Part shown: positions 41,782-53,211 of the stretch, piece after piece | Layout of the letters: every line of letters starts with the position of its first letter | How positions within the stretch are numbered: the stretch's first letter is position 1 | NCBI GenBank assembly: GCA_037176725.1 | Contig: JAZBRS010000049.1 | Coordinates: forward strand, 30,496,001-30,560,000 | From: Posidonia oceanica | Lineage: Eukaryota; Streptophyta; Magnoliopsida; Alismatales; Posidoniaceae | Length of the DNA stretch: 64,000 nt | Direction: 5' to 3' | Position numbers and translations under genes: made by a program | The notes under the pieces: generated by a model | Seen by the model: only the letters and a program-made list of their open reading frames with translations | Databases searched by the model: none | What the model was told of the DNA's origin: nothing

Positions 41782-43255
41782 AACACCGAGATAGAGGCAA
41801 ATCATAAGAAGCCCCCTCCCAATTCATGAACAACAAGTCCATACACATCCCTTGAGTCAAAGGCCAAACTTAGAAGCGCAGAAAAGAGAAGAGTGTACCA
41901 AACAGAGGAGTGTCTCGGTCTATCAATGAATATCTGTTGGCCGAGCACTCAAAGGGGTGAGACTACTAGTGCTTGCCAGAATACCCAAGAAAAGGAAAAG
42001 AGGTAAAAAGAAGATAGCAAAGAAGCTGTCCATGGGCAAGAAAAGAAAGAGAGGAAAAGAAGGCAGCAAAGAAGCTATCCAAAGAGTCAAAATTGAAATT
42101 GGGAATTACCAAGCGCAGTAGGAATCAACCTTGAACTGGGAAGGGTATAGGCTGAAATCCCAAGATAGGACATTAACCTTCCTTCACCACACCCTACACT
42201 GCACACTTAGAGGCAAGGGGCAGAAACCGAGATGTAGGGGCAGTTAGGCACCAAAGCAAGCCTAAAGTATCTTTAGGCTCCAAGATGCACAAGGGACCCA
42301 ATTATCAAGGTTTTCCAACCATAAAGTCTCCTGTTTCCCAACTCCATGAAAGATTCTTCTACTCCCCAAAAATCCAAAAAAATAAGATGACCAAAAGTCC
42401 AAAAAAACGAGATAACCCCAAAATCTAAAAAAATAAAATAACCAAAAATCCCAAAAAAATGAGATAACCCCAAAATCCAAAAAAAATAAGATAACCGAAA
42501 ATCCAAAAAAATGAGATAACCCCAAAATCCAAAAAAATAAGATAACCCAAAAATCCAAAAAAGAGAAAACCAAAAATCCAAAAAAATAGCAAAAGATCAA
42601 AAATCCGAAAAAATAAAAAGTAGGGTAAAATCTACCCAACCAACATCATCTCATGAAACTGATAACTAGCAAGGCCTATGATGCTAAAATCTAGGAAATT
42701 TTACGACTCCGAGTTGTACTTGACCCCTCCTATTCAGGACGATCACTTGGTATTCGCCTACGAGTCAGGACTGGGATCTCGAGAAGAGACAGCCCCTCAT
42801 CAAGCATATCATCTTTAGACAACAAAGCTGAGGCCAATGCTTGTTATCCAAAACCTTAGTTTTTTTGTTTCAAAGGTCATTTTGGTTTTATTGCATTATA
42901 AGTCTTAAGGTCATCTTGGTTTCATTGCATTATAAGTCCTTAAGTTTTTTCAAAGGTCATCTTGGTTTCATTGCATTATAAGTCCTTAGTTTTTTTTTTC
43001 TCGAAAGTCATTTTGGTTTCATTGCATTATAAGTCCTTAGTTTGTCGAAGGTCATTTTGGTTTCATTGTATTGAGGTCATCCTTAGCTTTTTTCAAAGGT
43101 CATTTTGGTTTCATTATTTTAAGGTCATTTTGAGTTTTTTCTTTTCATGAAAGTCGTTTTCATCTATATAAGACTAGGGGCAATGGTAACCCTAAATGGA
43201 ATAACAAGTTTGCTAAGATTGTGCAGAAAATCATTCAGAAGCATTAAATGAGCAA
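41782..43255 (+). other. Tail of element C, resumed after D, with A-rich and ATTATAAGTCC repeats
   Basis: Continues the C tail exactly where B reads on at about 18575. At 42355-42620 is an A-rich array of AATCCAAAAAAATGAGATAA type, the counterpart of 19205-19375 in B. At 42870-43150 are about six copies of a 35-50-bp unit containing TTTTGGTTTCATTGCATTAT. No gene; ORFs across these repeats are artefacts. Confidence 0.65.
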
Positions 43256-43260
43256 ATCTC

Positions 43261-43371
43261 GGCGTTCAACATTGGACGTTCCATCTTCTGTGTTTAATAA
43301 CTAACAGAGGAACGTTGGACGCAAGACTTCACGCGTATAACGTTAGCCGCGCCAGATTGTGCGTCTTACGT
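43261..43371. repeat. GCGTCCAA-type modules 3' of gene Q
   Basis: GCGTTCAACATTGGACG, AACGTTGGACGC and GCGTATAACGTTAGCCGC half-sites in the paired arrangement, a little more diverged than in LTR1. It borders the Q cassette on its 3' side. Confidence 0.6.
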
Positions 43372-43546
43372 TTTAACAGTGACTTAAGTTGCTGAATTCA
43401 GACAATGCCAAAGCCACCAGGGAGTATTTTTAAACTCAGCACAGTCCAAAGCATATGAATAGGAGTTGAAATGAAAGAAAAAATATATATTCATTCCTTG
43501 AATTAAAAAATACATGATCAAAATAGAACTGAAATACAAAGATTGC

Positions 43547-44890
43547 CTATCTAATTTGCCTCTTCCTCTTTTTGTGCAGCACGCCGGTCTCCTCAACCCA
43601 CTCTTTAGGTTTGGGCGGCAACTTTGAGTACCAGTTCCAGTGCTCATCCTCTCGGAGTAGACAGCAAGTCAAAGGAGTAGAGTGGGTCCCGTCTGAGTCA
43701 TCATGGCGGTCCAAGGTTGCCCAAAGAGCTCGAATGTAGTACACCATCGCAGCATCAGTTGGAGAACCACGTTCCCGAGTTCGAATACGAGGAATAGAGC
43801 TTAGTCAAGGCGATACCCCCTTCTTTCACCCCACCATCTCAAAGCAGCGATGAGAGTTGTACACCACGAAGTGGGTAGGCCCAATTAATTCTAATTCAAT
43901 CGGGGACCCTCACGCCTGGTGTTTGCGACAAAATGGCATGGAAGGTGTGAAGATGTTGATAGAGGCAGAGGATAGGAAGCAGATTCTCTCCTCAATAAGA
44001 TCAGTCTTCGCAGGCTCGAGTCTCGGGAAGTGGACATGCAACCACCTGGAAAGAAGAAAATGAGAGCCTACAAAATCCCCTCTGGTTAAGACACTGGTCA
44101 GACCAAGGTACGTGGCTGCAAGGATGGCAACCGAAGGAGAGCGCCAAAAGTGCTCGGTGAGCCCCACCAAGAACTCAATATGATAAACGTCCAAGGTGAA
44201 GTCTTTGGAGACAAATACAGTGAGGCCTCCAATCAATAAATGCAGATAGATCTGCAGTTGATCCTTGGTGGAAGAATCCTCAATCCGGCGGAAGCTATAA
44301 TACAGATGTGCCAAGTTGAGCCAGTGACCTTTGAGCACTGGGAAAGTGGGTGGAGCAGTGAAGATACGATCCATGAACACTTGCATGTCTGCTTTTCCAT
44401 ATGGCAATGGGAAGTTGGTATCTGGTCGGAAGGCCCCAATCTGAGTAACACCAAGAAGGTCATGAACATCCTCCACCAAGATCGTCATCTCACAGCCCCC
44501 GAGGAAGAATGTGTGAGTTTCAGGACTCCAGAAAGCACATAAGGCATGGAGCAAAGGCCAGTCCAAAGCAGTTCCCAACAAGTCCAGGAGCCCACCAAAG
44601 CTTGTGCATGCTAAGATGGATTTTCTTTCCAGAGCCCAAGGCACAAATTCCTTCACCTAGGGAGAATAGTAAGGAAAATCATTATCAAAATAGGGTGCCT
44701 TCATAAAATTGAGAATTTCCTGCAAACAAGAGCAAAAGATGAGAAACGAGAAAGGGTGAGAAACCAACGAGGAGAATCATACCTTCCCGGACTTAATATG
44801 GGACATCATGTGCCCTTCAATTTTCTCCAGAGGTTTTGCAATTCCTCTCTTGTTGTACATAGAGACATTGGGGACTGAAGCAGATGCCAT
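43547..44890 (-). pseudogene. Q: antisense PMD-family gene of element C
   Basis: Two exons: 44890-44783 (MASASVPNVSMYNKRG...SGK) and 44719-43547, joined by a GT-AG phase-0 intron. Exon 2 carries the PMD core (LHALCAFWSPETHTFFLGG, then MTILVEDVHDLLGV), a mid region with LYYSFRRIEDSSTKDQ, and a basic end HKKRKRQIR before the final stop. The frame is unbroken except for four stops: TAG at about 44657 and TGA at 43910, about 43832 and about 43805. It is related to R and, more distantly, to the A ORF. It lies antisense to pol, 3' of P2 on the same strand, with palindromic modules on both sides. Expected length is about 426 residues. Function unknown beyond the family. Confidence 0.75.
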
Positions 44891-45721
44891 GAGAACAAGG
44901 GAGAATGGATGGACAAGCACAAGCAAAAGAATACAAGCAAAAAATACAAGGAACAAGGTGTTTGCATCCAAAAGGGTAGCCAGGCTTTTATAAGCACAGG
45001 AAAACCGTCGAAGATCTCCCATGCGGGTATTGAGAAAATCTCGTAGCAATCCAGAAAATTAGCCAAGAGCAAGAAAGGAAAGAAAGGATTCTGTGCTCGC
45101 TTCGTTGTACGTATAAACTGGCACGTCCAATGTAATATGCGTCATACCATGCGTCTTACGTTCAAACCAGCTTTCAGCATTGGACGTAGACATTCCAGTG
45201 TATAACGTTAGCCGCACCAGATCACGCGTCTTACGTTTTATCAGTGACTTAAGATACTGAACTTGGCTATGGCTCCCCTAAATCGGTGTTTGAGTTGCAT
45301 AAACCACGTTTGTCGATTCCAAAGGCTTAATCAAGTTGGAATACACGCGTGAACGTTGGTTTCGTATTTTTTGGACATCCGGGCCATTCAGAATCATCAA
45401 TCATGCATTTCATTAAGTTATTGGCTCGCTAAGGCGTCGACAACCTCAAAAATTGATTTTAAAGCTCGCAGGTGAAATCTTTCTTCATAACTTTGTCATT
45501 TACATATTATTTCTCATGAATACGCTGGTTTCAAGTTAATTTGAATTAAAGGCCATTATTTAACTATATTGGTCACTTAAATTCATTTTAACTCCAAGAA
45601 AGGTAATTCAAAAGAGATATTTGACAATTTTGTTGAGTATGCAGAAATTCTTCATTCAAAAATAAGTTTGTTTTACAAAAATCACCGGGGCATACCCCTG
45701 AAGTACAAAATGAAGATCTAT
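44891..45721 (-). other. Interval between Q and P2: Q promoter side and P2 3' flank
   Basis: Holds the module cluster at 45122-45236 and, from 45237, a stretch homologous to the 3' flank of P1 (19943-20603). The ORFs on the Q strand upstream of the ATG (to 45072) include a hydrophobic segment that is probably 5' untranslated. Confidence 0.5.
45122..45236. repeat. GCGTCCAA-type modules between Q and P2
   Basis: CACGTCCAATG, GCGTCATAC, GCGTCTTACG, ATTGGACGTAG, and TATAACGTTAGCCGC with GCGTCTTACG. This is the same set of words as at 43261-43371, so the Q cassette is bracketed by two similar module clusters. Confidence 0.6.
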
Positions 45722-48700
45722 CTAAGGGACACTCTCTCCCTCACCCTCTGGAACTGAAGGCGGAGCAGCAGGAGCCCGAGGAGACTGACGGGCGCTCTCT
45801 CCCTCACCCTCTGGAACTGAAGGAGGAATAGCAGGAGGCCGAGGAGACTGGTGAACTGAAACACCTGACGGAGCCCTAGAGACAGATCGGGAGCAGTGAC
45901 TACCCGAACAGTGGCTCAGTGGAGGAGGAACTGGCTGCCCTAACTTGGCACCACTCATGTAGGCGAGCTTCCTGTAGTGTCCTAGCTCGATCTCAAGCTA
46001 TGAGATGACCCCCTCAGTGCCATGCAAACACTGTAGAAAGGAAAAAGAGAGCGATCAGAATATCAAATACAAGCAAGGATAAAGAAATAAAAGAAAAGCT
46101 GAAGCAAAGCCGATTATACCGTCTAAGTCCTAGTTTCCTCAGCATCCCCGTCTGCAACCTGCTGCTCCAACTCTCAGATGCGGGTGGCCTGGGAGGTGAC
46201 AGTCCCCTCCAACTCCTCCAGTCTCTCGACTGAGCTAGCAGCAATAAAGTCACTAGCCTGCTCCTTCAGCTCATTCTCCAGATAAGCAACCTACAAGCAA
46301 CAATGTTAGAATCAAGAAAAGACTTAATCCAAAAGCAGAAAAATATTTATACCTTATCTTGGAGTCGGGAGATCTCCTCCGAGTGATCCGAGGGAGGTGC
46401 AGAACTAGTAGAAGGCTACAAAGAAGGAAAATATACAATTAGCTACAGTTCATAATCAGGTTATAAAAAGCTCTAAAAATTCAAATCTACCTGAGAGGTG
46501 GAAGCACGGAGGCACTCAATCTCCTCAGTCAGAGCAGAGAGCTACTGAGTCAAGCCCCGCTCCCGCTGAGCCTGCTTGTCCACGGCCTTGAGCTACAAAA
46601 GGAGAAAAGAAACAAGTGGCAAACTGAATTGGCAAGTTATAAAATCACATTCAAAGGCTTACCGCTATCTCCATCTGGGCACGATGTGACTATGCCTCTG
46701 CCAGTAGTACCGCTCGGGACATCACAGCCTCCCCAGGGTCTGAGTCCCCCATAGGAAGGTTCGAGCGCCCGAGAAAGTGAGTCCGGTGGAAGAACATCAG
46801 TGAAGAGAACTTGGCGTCCATCCATCCGCCCCAGGCAGCCTCGTCCTCCTCTGTCACGTCCACTGGAGTAGGAGAGCCATGACGAGCCCAGTCCAGCAAC
46901 TGCGGGCCGTAGACGTCGACCCAGTGACGAGCACGGCTGCCTCCACCTCGAGTCTCTCGCCAAACCCTGTGAGGAGGAGGGAGAGGCTGAATTTGCCAAC
47001 GCCCTAACTGCCGCAGCACCCTGCTGATTTGTTGGAAATGGCAATGGTTCTAGCAGTGGATCCAAATGTCCCTAGTAAAGACGACCCAATCCTGGGCAAT
47101 CTCTGGGACGTCCTCGTGTTCCCCCTCAGCACAGGGGCGCCAGACCACCTGAAAAGAACAAAAGGAATATCAGATAAATGAATAAACAGAATTAGAAAGG
47201 AGAAAAGAGGCAAGTTACCTGAGCCGGGACCAGCAACTCGAAAAGCAGACGACCGACATAGCGGTTGTCATCCACTGGCTCGAGGGCTTGCTCAGCGTCA
47301 GCCCATAATAATCCTCGGGGGAAAGGTACACTCGTCAAAGGAACAGGAGGAGGAGTGGGCCGCAAAAAGGTGAAGCGGTCCCACGCCCACATCTGCATAA
47401 GAAACATAAGTGTTCAATTATTTTATCATATCATGCAAGAAGTATTCACAAGCAAGCAAACAAGCATATTATTATTTTACCTAGAGGAAAGTCAAGCTCC
47501 CGCTTAGCTGATGAGAACTGCCATCGGTAAAGCGGAAGAGGGTCAAGTATAGGTGAGCCAAGCTAGCTGCTCCCTAAGCATACTCCCCTGCTCGATCCAA
47601 ATCCACCAAAAGAGGCAGGAAGACAACAAACAGCTTTGAAGAAGCATGGGAGAAGAGGACCTCCCCAAACAGCACCAACAAGAAAGCCTTGAGCTGCTGG
47701 TCAGCCTCCGTGCCTGGCCCAACCACCGTCGTTGCCAACTCCTTGACCCGACGGATCACAGAAGAAATGACTACAAGCTAGTGCTCATACATAGTCACCT
47801 GCCTGCCTACCAGCTCCCTCACCATGGCAGTGTAATCCAAGCGAACCCGTCCAGTCACCGGGCGACCCCTCACCCGTAGGCCAGTCAGCCGGGCCATGTC
47901 CTCCAGTGAAAGGACGAACTCACCCACCCTCGTAACTATGGAGCTGGTTCGGAAGTTATACTGCTTCGCAACTGCCTCCAGAAACATGGGACGTAGAGGA
48001 AAGTCGGGAATGGACAGGAAGTGTCCAAATCCCATCTCTCCTAGGCACTCCTGCTGAAAGGGAGCCAGCATGTCATAGGACCAGCAAACCTGCCCCCAGT
48101 AACACTGAACCACCGCCGGGGCCCGACTCTGTAAGAGAAAAGAATTGTCAAGCAGGTAGATATAATCAAATTAAATGAGGAAAAGATTAAAAGGAAGGTT
48201 ACCTGTCCTCTCAAGGCCAAAGTGGCAATGGCATACCCCAGTCGGGACACGTCCCTATGCCGTCCCGACGCCTGAACCTCGTCGTGGGGAATCTGGGCCC
48301 ACCAAAAGTCCAGGGGATCCATGGCACCACCCTCCTCCTCCTGCTAGATGAAATCCAGAATGCTGCGGTACCACCCATCGTCCTCACTAAATTGGGCGAC
48401 TAAAGGGTCGACAAGCGCCACCTCGGGCACCTCCTCCTCGGAGACCGTCTCCTCCGAGTCCTCCCCCGAGTCCTCCTCCTCGGAACTAGTGGAATCGCCG
48501 GAGCTTGCACTCAGAACGGCCCTGGCCTCCGCAGCGTCATTGCCGGTAGCCCTTGTCTCCGTCGCTGCAGCCACGGCACCTGCGGCCACCATCTCTGCAA
48601 CCACAGTCGCCGCCCTAGCCACGTCACCAGTGTCCCCACCTGCGGCCACCACCTCCGCAGCTCCGCCCCCCGCAGCCCCAACACCAACCTTTACAATCAT

Positions 48701-48748
48701 CGCCACTGTCTCCTCTACAGTCGGGGTGGCTACCGAAGCCTCCAACAT
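45722..48748 (-). pseudogene. P2: spliced antisense PMD gene of element C, paralogue of P1
   Basis: Exons inferred from GT-AG sites: about 48748-48203, 48128-47481, 47392-47219, 47148-46663, 46592-46491, 46415-46353, 46290-46120, 46030-45722. Five internal exons have lengths (648, 174, 486, 102, 63) matching P1 except for the P1 1-bp deletion. The protein has an acidic Ala/Ser/Glu-rich N-terminus, PMD motif LEDMARLTGLRVRGRPVTG, then FLLVLFGEVLFSHASSK, WAWDRFTFLRP, a coiled coil, and a C-terminal 24-residue repeat (PPSVPEGEGES twice). TAG stops occur near 48344, 47775, 47571, 47481, 47052, 46690, 46542 and in the last exons. Several stand where P1 has Gln or Trp. The true 5' end is uncertain. 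Confidence 0.8.
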
Positions 48749-48958
48749 GGGCTCACCAGGGTCGAAGGCCCGGGTCCCGTCCGGGCATGTTTCACCGCTT
48801 GAGAATAAAAGTGGGAAATCCGTTTCTCCATTTGGAACGAAAGGAAGGACCTCGTCGGAATCAGGAAGACGTCGCTGGAGGAGAGGAGGTCGCTATCGCC
48901 AGAGAAGAGAAAGAAAGATGCCCGCCTGCTGTGTAAAACGGAGATTTTATACCGATCA

Positions 48959-49112
48959 ACATTATACGCATGAGCTGGGCCGTCCAACGTGTCGAGAGGC
49001 AAAAAAACGTTGTCCGTGTAAACTGACGCGTCCAACGCCCCAAAGGAGGGAAAATGCTATACGCAGGAACTCTCGCGGATAACATTGGACGCGCCAGTTC
49101 ATGCGTCTAACA
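48959..49112. repeat. GCGTCCAA-type modules 5' of P2
   Basis: TATACGCATGAGCTGGGCCG, GTCCAACG, GCGTCCAACGC, TATACGC, ATTGGACGCGCC and GCGTCTAACACC. It lies upstream of P2 and downstream of R, so each antisense gene of C has a cluster next to it. Confidence 0.6.
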
Positions 49113-49242
49113 CCTCTAATACAAGAAGTTTTCTGATCTTAAGTTCTCTTTGATAAAAACCATGAAGATGTGCTAGAAGAAGGGGAAGTAGGCAAAGGAA
49201 AATTAATACGACTTTATTTGATTATCAAAGATAAAATATTGA

Positions 49243-50367
49243 TTACAACTTTTGCTTCTTCGCAGGAAAGTCAATAAATAAACTGGGCTTCACCCCCTCA
49301 TACCAAGCATCATGAGTAGCATTGGAGATGGCCTCACGGTCCACATTCGAATTATCCCACGAAGAAAGGACGCGACTCCATCCTTTTCCATCCCAGATGT
49401 CGGAGTGAAAGTAGACTTGAGCAAGATCTCCAGGGGTGTCCCTTAAGCGTGGAAGGATCATATCTGAGAAGCAAGGCATGGGAGGTATAGCCTAAGGAAT
49501 GCCCAACATAGAAAAGTAGCATTGAGGATTGTACCTCACGAATTCTGTTGCCCCGACAAGCATCAAGAAATACTCGGGATCGTAGGCTGTCCGAAATGTT
49601 GAGAGAGGGTTGAAGAAGTCAATCTGAGGCTTAACCTCACATATGCAGAACCTCCGAACATACTCCTTGAGGGGAAGACTAGCATCAAGAGCAGGCAGCA
49701 GAATATGCTCATCTAGCCACCGCAGAACCAGAAAAGGTGACCCAAAGAATGGTCCACCAAGGCAAGCACTGGATAAACCCCGAATGGTGAAGGCCAGCAC
49801 AGACTGACTCAAGCTTTTCTCCGGCTTGTGAACACTCATGCACATAAGTTCAGCGTGATAGGTGTTAATGGTTAGAGCCTCGTTTGGAAAGAGCGCCAAC
49901 CCATCAATCAAGATAAAGATGCACTCCAGGCAAGAGGCTTCCGAACGAATGTTGTCCCGCTGCTTTGAAAAGAATTTCCACAGAGAAGCGAGATTGATGT
50001 CGTCCAGCACCAGATCCTCTGGGACGATGACTGAGCCAAAGATACGTTTTAAAAGAGAGAAAGATCCTACCACCCCGGTTGGCAACAGGTACGCATCCCT
50101 GGAATAAATGGAAGGATCAGTCAGTCGAGTGCCTAATAAAGCCCTTACTTCCTCCAGAAGAATGGTAAGCTCCCCTGCAGAGGTGAAGAATGTGTGGGTG
50201 AGGGGGTTCCATAGCCCACAAAGGCCAAAGAGCGCCTTCCAGTCAATGGGCTGCCGCAGTCGCCAGAGGATTTGACAGAAGCCTGCCTCCTCCAATTGCT
50301 CTCGATACCTCTTTAGTGTCCAAGTTCGGAAATTTTGGACCCAATCCAGTTGGTAGGCCTCACCATC
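49243..50367 (-). pseudogene. R: antisense PMD-family gene of element C, first exon lost
   Basis: The frame from a splice-acceptor-like AG at 50368 to the stop at 49243 gives 374 residues with one TAG at 49492-49494. It aligns along its length with Q exon 2: LFGLCGLWNPLTHTFF, LTILLEEVRALLGT, and a basic end DFPAKKQKL. Like Q exon 2 it opens in phase 0 (DGEAYQLDWVQNF). Upstream, where a short ATG-bearing exon should lie, there is only the 111-bp tandem array, so the 5' end of the gene has been lost or displaced. The open frame upstream to 50526 is repeat sequence. Of the antisense genes it has the fewest stops. Confidence 0.72.
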
Positions 50368-50379
50368 CTGGAGCAAAAC

Positions 50380-51060
50380 CAAGTTAACAAAGCAAACGGT
50401 ATTAGTGGACCCATCGTTCACTAATTCATAGGTCATGAGATGACGGTCTCTGTCGAGAATGCAGCCAACATTCAATGAAAGGACACCTAACTTCACAAAC
50501 CAAGCCAACGGTATTAGTGGACCCATCGTTCACTAACTCACAGGTGTGAGATGATGGTTTCTGTCAAGAATGTAGGCAACATTCGATGAAAGGATACCTG
50601 ATCTGACAAACAAAGCCAACGATATTAGTGGACCTTTCGTTTACTAACTCATGGGTCATGAGATGATGGTTTCTGTTGAGAATGTAGGCAACATTCGATG
50701 AAAGGATACCTGATCTGACAAACAAAGCCAACGATATTAGTGGACCTTTCGTTTACTAACTCACGGGTCGTGAGATGACGGTTTCTGTCGAGAATGTAGG
50801 CAACATTCGATGAAAGGATACCTAATATGACAAACAAAGCCAACGTTATTAGTGGACCTTTCGTTTACTAATTCACGAATCATAAGATGACAGTCCCTGT
50901 CGAGAATGTAGGCTACATTCAATGAAAAGACACCCGATTATGATAAATAAAGCCAACACAGCTAGCAGAGAAGAGGTCAACCCCCTTTGCCCAATACCTG
51001 GGAACATCATGAACCTCTCGCTCACCAACCTACGTATCATAGAACGATGGTCCCTGTCGA
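50380..51060. repeat. About 111-bp tandem array (gccaacggtattagtggacc)
   Basis: Copies start near 50391, 50501, 50612, 50724 and 50835, with a diverged one near 50950. Each has GCCAACGGTATTAGTGGACC, a TTTACTAACTC word and GAGAATGTAGGCAACATTCA. The related array in element B lies at 26040-26330. Confidence 0.85.
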
Positions 51061-51319
51061 GAGTGTAGGTTGCACTCGATGAAAAGGCACTTGACTATGA
51101 CAAATTGCATTCATGCATGTGTCAGTTCGCTTTAGGTAATGAGAAAAATTCCTGAGCCAACCCGGTATACAAATCAAAGCCGGCAATGATGGAGAAACCT
51201 CATTATCTAGGGTCATGCATTACATTCATGATCACCTCCCTTGCATTCCTGCCAGCACACATCCATGCATAGCACATTGCATTGCATTCGCATTGAGTGG
51301 TCGTCGGAGACATTTGTTA

Positions 51320-51575
51320 TCCATCTCTTAGTTTGACACCTTAGGGCAATCCCCTTGGCCGTGTCTTTTAGTTTGACCCCCACGGGCAACTCCTGCGGCT
51401 GTGTCTTTTAGTTTGACTCCCTAAGGTAATCTCCTTGACCATGTCTTTTAGTTTGACCACCCGGGGCAACCCCCGCAGTCGTGTCTTTTAGCTTTACACC
51501 CCGGGAAACCCCCGTGGCCGTGTCTTTTAGTTTGACCCCCTTGGGTAACCCCCTTGGCCGTGTCTCTTCATCCGA
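51320..51575. repeat. 39-40-bp tandem array before LTR2
   Basis: About six copies of AGTTTGACCCCCTTGGGTAA plus CCCCCTTGGCCGTGTCTTTT. Same unit and position as the array before LTR1. Confidence 0.85.
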
Positions 51576-51699
51576 CCCTCATTGTGTCTCATCCAAGCCT
51601 GGTGGCAGCAGACATTAGATTTCTTTTAAAACCCTGGGTAGTGCCACACGGGGGTATCGTCTCACCTTGTAGCTAGTTTCGTGCTGAAGCAAGCTTCAA

Positions 51700-51711
51700 G
51701 GAGGGGCAATC
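51700..51711 (+). other. Polypurine tract upstream of LTR2
   Basis: GGAGGGGCAATC next to TGTAGATACCCC at 51712, the same as upstream of LTR1. Confidence 0.75.
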
Positions 51712-51840
51712 TGTAGATACCCCGTTTTGGCACTCTCCTCATTGTAGTAAAACCCATTTGCATCATATTGTGCTCAGTTCACCTCTAGAACTCCTTTTCT
51801 CGACCTAAGCTCTCTCATTTGAGCCAAACACTTATCATGG

Positions 51841-51886
51841 GTGTTAGAAGAGTGCTTTGCTGCGTCCAACGTTGGACGCAGCATAG
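51841..51886. repeat. GCGTCCAA palindrome in LTR2
   Basis: A perfect 24-bp palindrome at 51859-51882 centred on AACGTT, with GCGTCC and GGACGC arms. It is the longest perfect copy seen in the window. Confidence 0.75.
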
Positions 51887-52064
51887 AACTCGTACAGCAA
51901 CTCTGTGAACTATTGCCCGATCAGCTCAGTTTTTAGGTCCAATTTGGTCCCCAGGTTACCACAATGCCTTCATGCCTTTAAGAGAACCTTTATTTATGCT
52001 TCAATGACAACAATATAAGCCCCCATATTTTCTTGGTCAAATTTGGAAGGTGGACTGACTGGGT

Positions 52065-52125
52065 GTGTTAGACGTAGGATTCTCTGCGTTTAAAAATTGG
52101 ACGTTGGTTTACCAGTGTCCAACGT
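52065..52125. repeat. GCGTCCAA-type module in LTR2
   Basis: GTGTTAGACG, CTGCGTTTAAAAATTGGACG, and AGTGTCCAACG. A diverged copy, 224 bp after the first. Confidence 0.6.
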
Positions 52126-52297
52126 TGAAACCCAGTGTTAACCACAACTTTCCTTATTTAGCCAAATCCAAGGGCCTATTTGTTACTCCTTTTAGAGGTC
52201 CGTTGACTAATTGATTAACAAATCTATGTTTAATTAGCATTAATCCACCATTAATTGCTAATTATTCCTTCAAATCCACAGCTGTACCATGGAGGGT

Positions 52298-52356
52298 CGT
52301 TATACGTGGGATTCCAGTCGTGCAACGTAGGACGCATGTTTCCATGCGTCTAACAG
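52298..52356. repeat. GCGTCCAA-type module in LTR2
   Basis: CGTTATACG, TCGTGCAACGTAGGACGCA, and TGCGTCTAACAG, 233 bp after the previous module. Confidence 0.6.
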
Positions 52357-52535
52357 CGGCAATTTGCTGTATCAACTTTCCTTATTTGGCCCAAATTTTA
52401 TCCTGATGCCTTTACCAAATCTGGAACCCTTGACTGGTCAAAGCCTTTTAATGTCAATTAAGAGTGGCTTAATCACAGTTAATCAGCACTTAAGGGAGAA
52501 TATTCTTGATCCACCACAGCTGTAGCTCGGGAGGC

Positions 52536-52593
52536 CGTTAGACGTGTGTTCCTCAGCTTATAACGTTAGCCGCGCCATATCACGCGTCCAACG
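52536..52593. repeat. GCGTCCAA-type module in LTR2
   Basis: CGTTAGACG, AGCTTATAACGTTAGCCGCG, and CGCGTCCAACG, 238 bp after the previous module. It shares the TAACGTTAGCCGCGCCA word with the clusters beside Q and P2. Confidence 0.6.
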
Positions 52594-53211
52594 TTTCTAT
52601 TTTGGAAACTTTGATGAGTTGGCTCCCCATTGGCACATTTTGTTCTAAAGCAGGGGTACCCTCAGCCTTGACAAAGGAATGGGATTTTTGAGAGGAAGTG
52701 GAGAACACAAATTTGAGACCAGAAAATTGAGATTAGACGAGAGAAAAATATAGAGAGAAAGAAAGAGAGAGGAAGAGCTTAAAAGTTTGAGAGTTCGTCG
52801 TCGTTTTCGTGACACCAATCCTCCCTGTTCCAAACATTCCACTACACCCAAAGGGGGTTTTTCTTCAGCATTATATTTCGCTTTTCGCATTTACATATCG
52901 CATGTTATTTTACATATTGTTGTAGCTAGGCATATTCATATTAAGTTACAACCGGAGGGGATAAAAACCCCTCGGGTAAGTATTTCTCCGATTAGTTTAT
53001 GTTGGTTTTTAGTTTTATTTTAGGATTACTTACTACACCAAATTAACCCATATCATTCGTATCATTCTGTTTTTTTTGCAAGGAAGAAGAAGAAACTCAC
53101 CGAAGCACGGGCACCCTTGGGCAACGCTGGCGTTGTCCCAAGGTAGCTGAACCCGCGACACACATCACATCTCCCAAGGCGTCTCGAGGGCTGACGAAAG
53201 TGAACCGAGAG

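Larger units (their letters stand above)
27067..53211 (+). mobile_element. Element C: pol-bearing retrotransposon with three antisense PMD genes
   Basis: LTR1, primer-binding site, short leader, RT-RNase H-RNase H-integrase (28944-32428), tail interrupted by element D (32547-41776), A-rich tract, then on the minus strand Q (43547-44890), P2 (45722-48748) and R (49243-50367), two tandem arrays, polypurine tract, LTR2 (51712-53211). Without D it is about 16.9 kb. Gag and protease are missing, so C cannot move alone. The dual RNase H and the cargo between pol and the 3' LTR place it in or near the Tat lineage. Confidence 0.78.
51712..53211 (+). repeat. LTR2, between elements C and E
   Basis: Opens TGTAGATACCCCGTTTTGGC and ends before TGGCGATCACACTG at 53212. 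It is about 1.5 kb against 1.1 kb for LTR1, mainly because it carries four palindromic modules spaced about 235 bp apart (51841, 52065, 52298, 52536) where LTR1 has two. The TATA region of LTR1 (CTATAAAAG) is damaged here (TCTAAAGCAGGGGTACC near 52644). Polypurine tract on the left and primer-binding site on the right, as for LTR1. Confidence 0.75.

Noticed and set aside
42262..42639. Hydrophobic minus-strand ORFs of 102-125 codons, and similar ones at 19080-19397 and 35248-35526
   Set aside because: Produced by AATCCAAAAAA-type A-rich arrays; periodic Phe/Leu/Trp with no domain.
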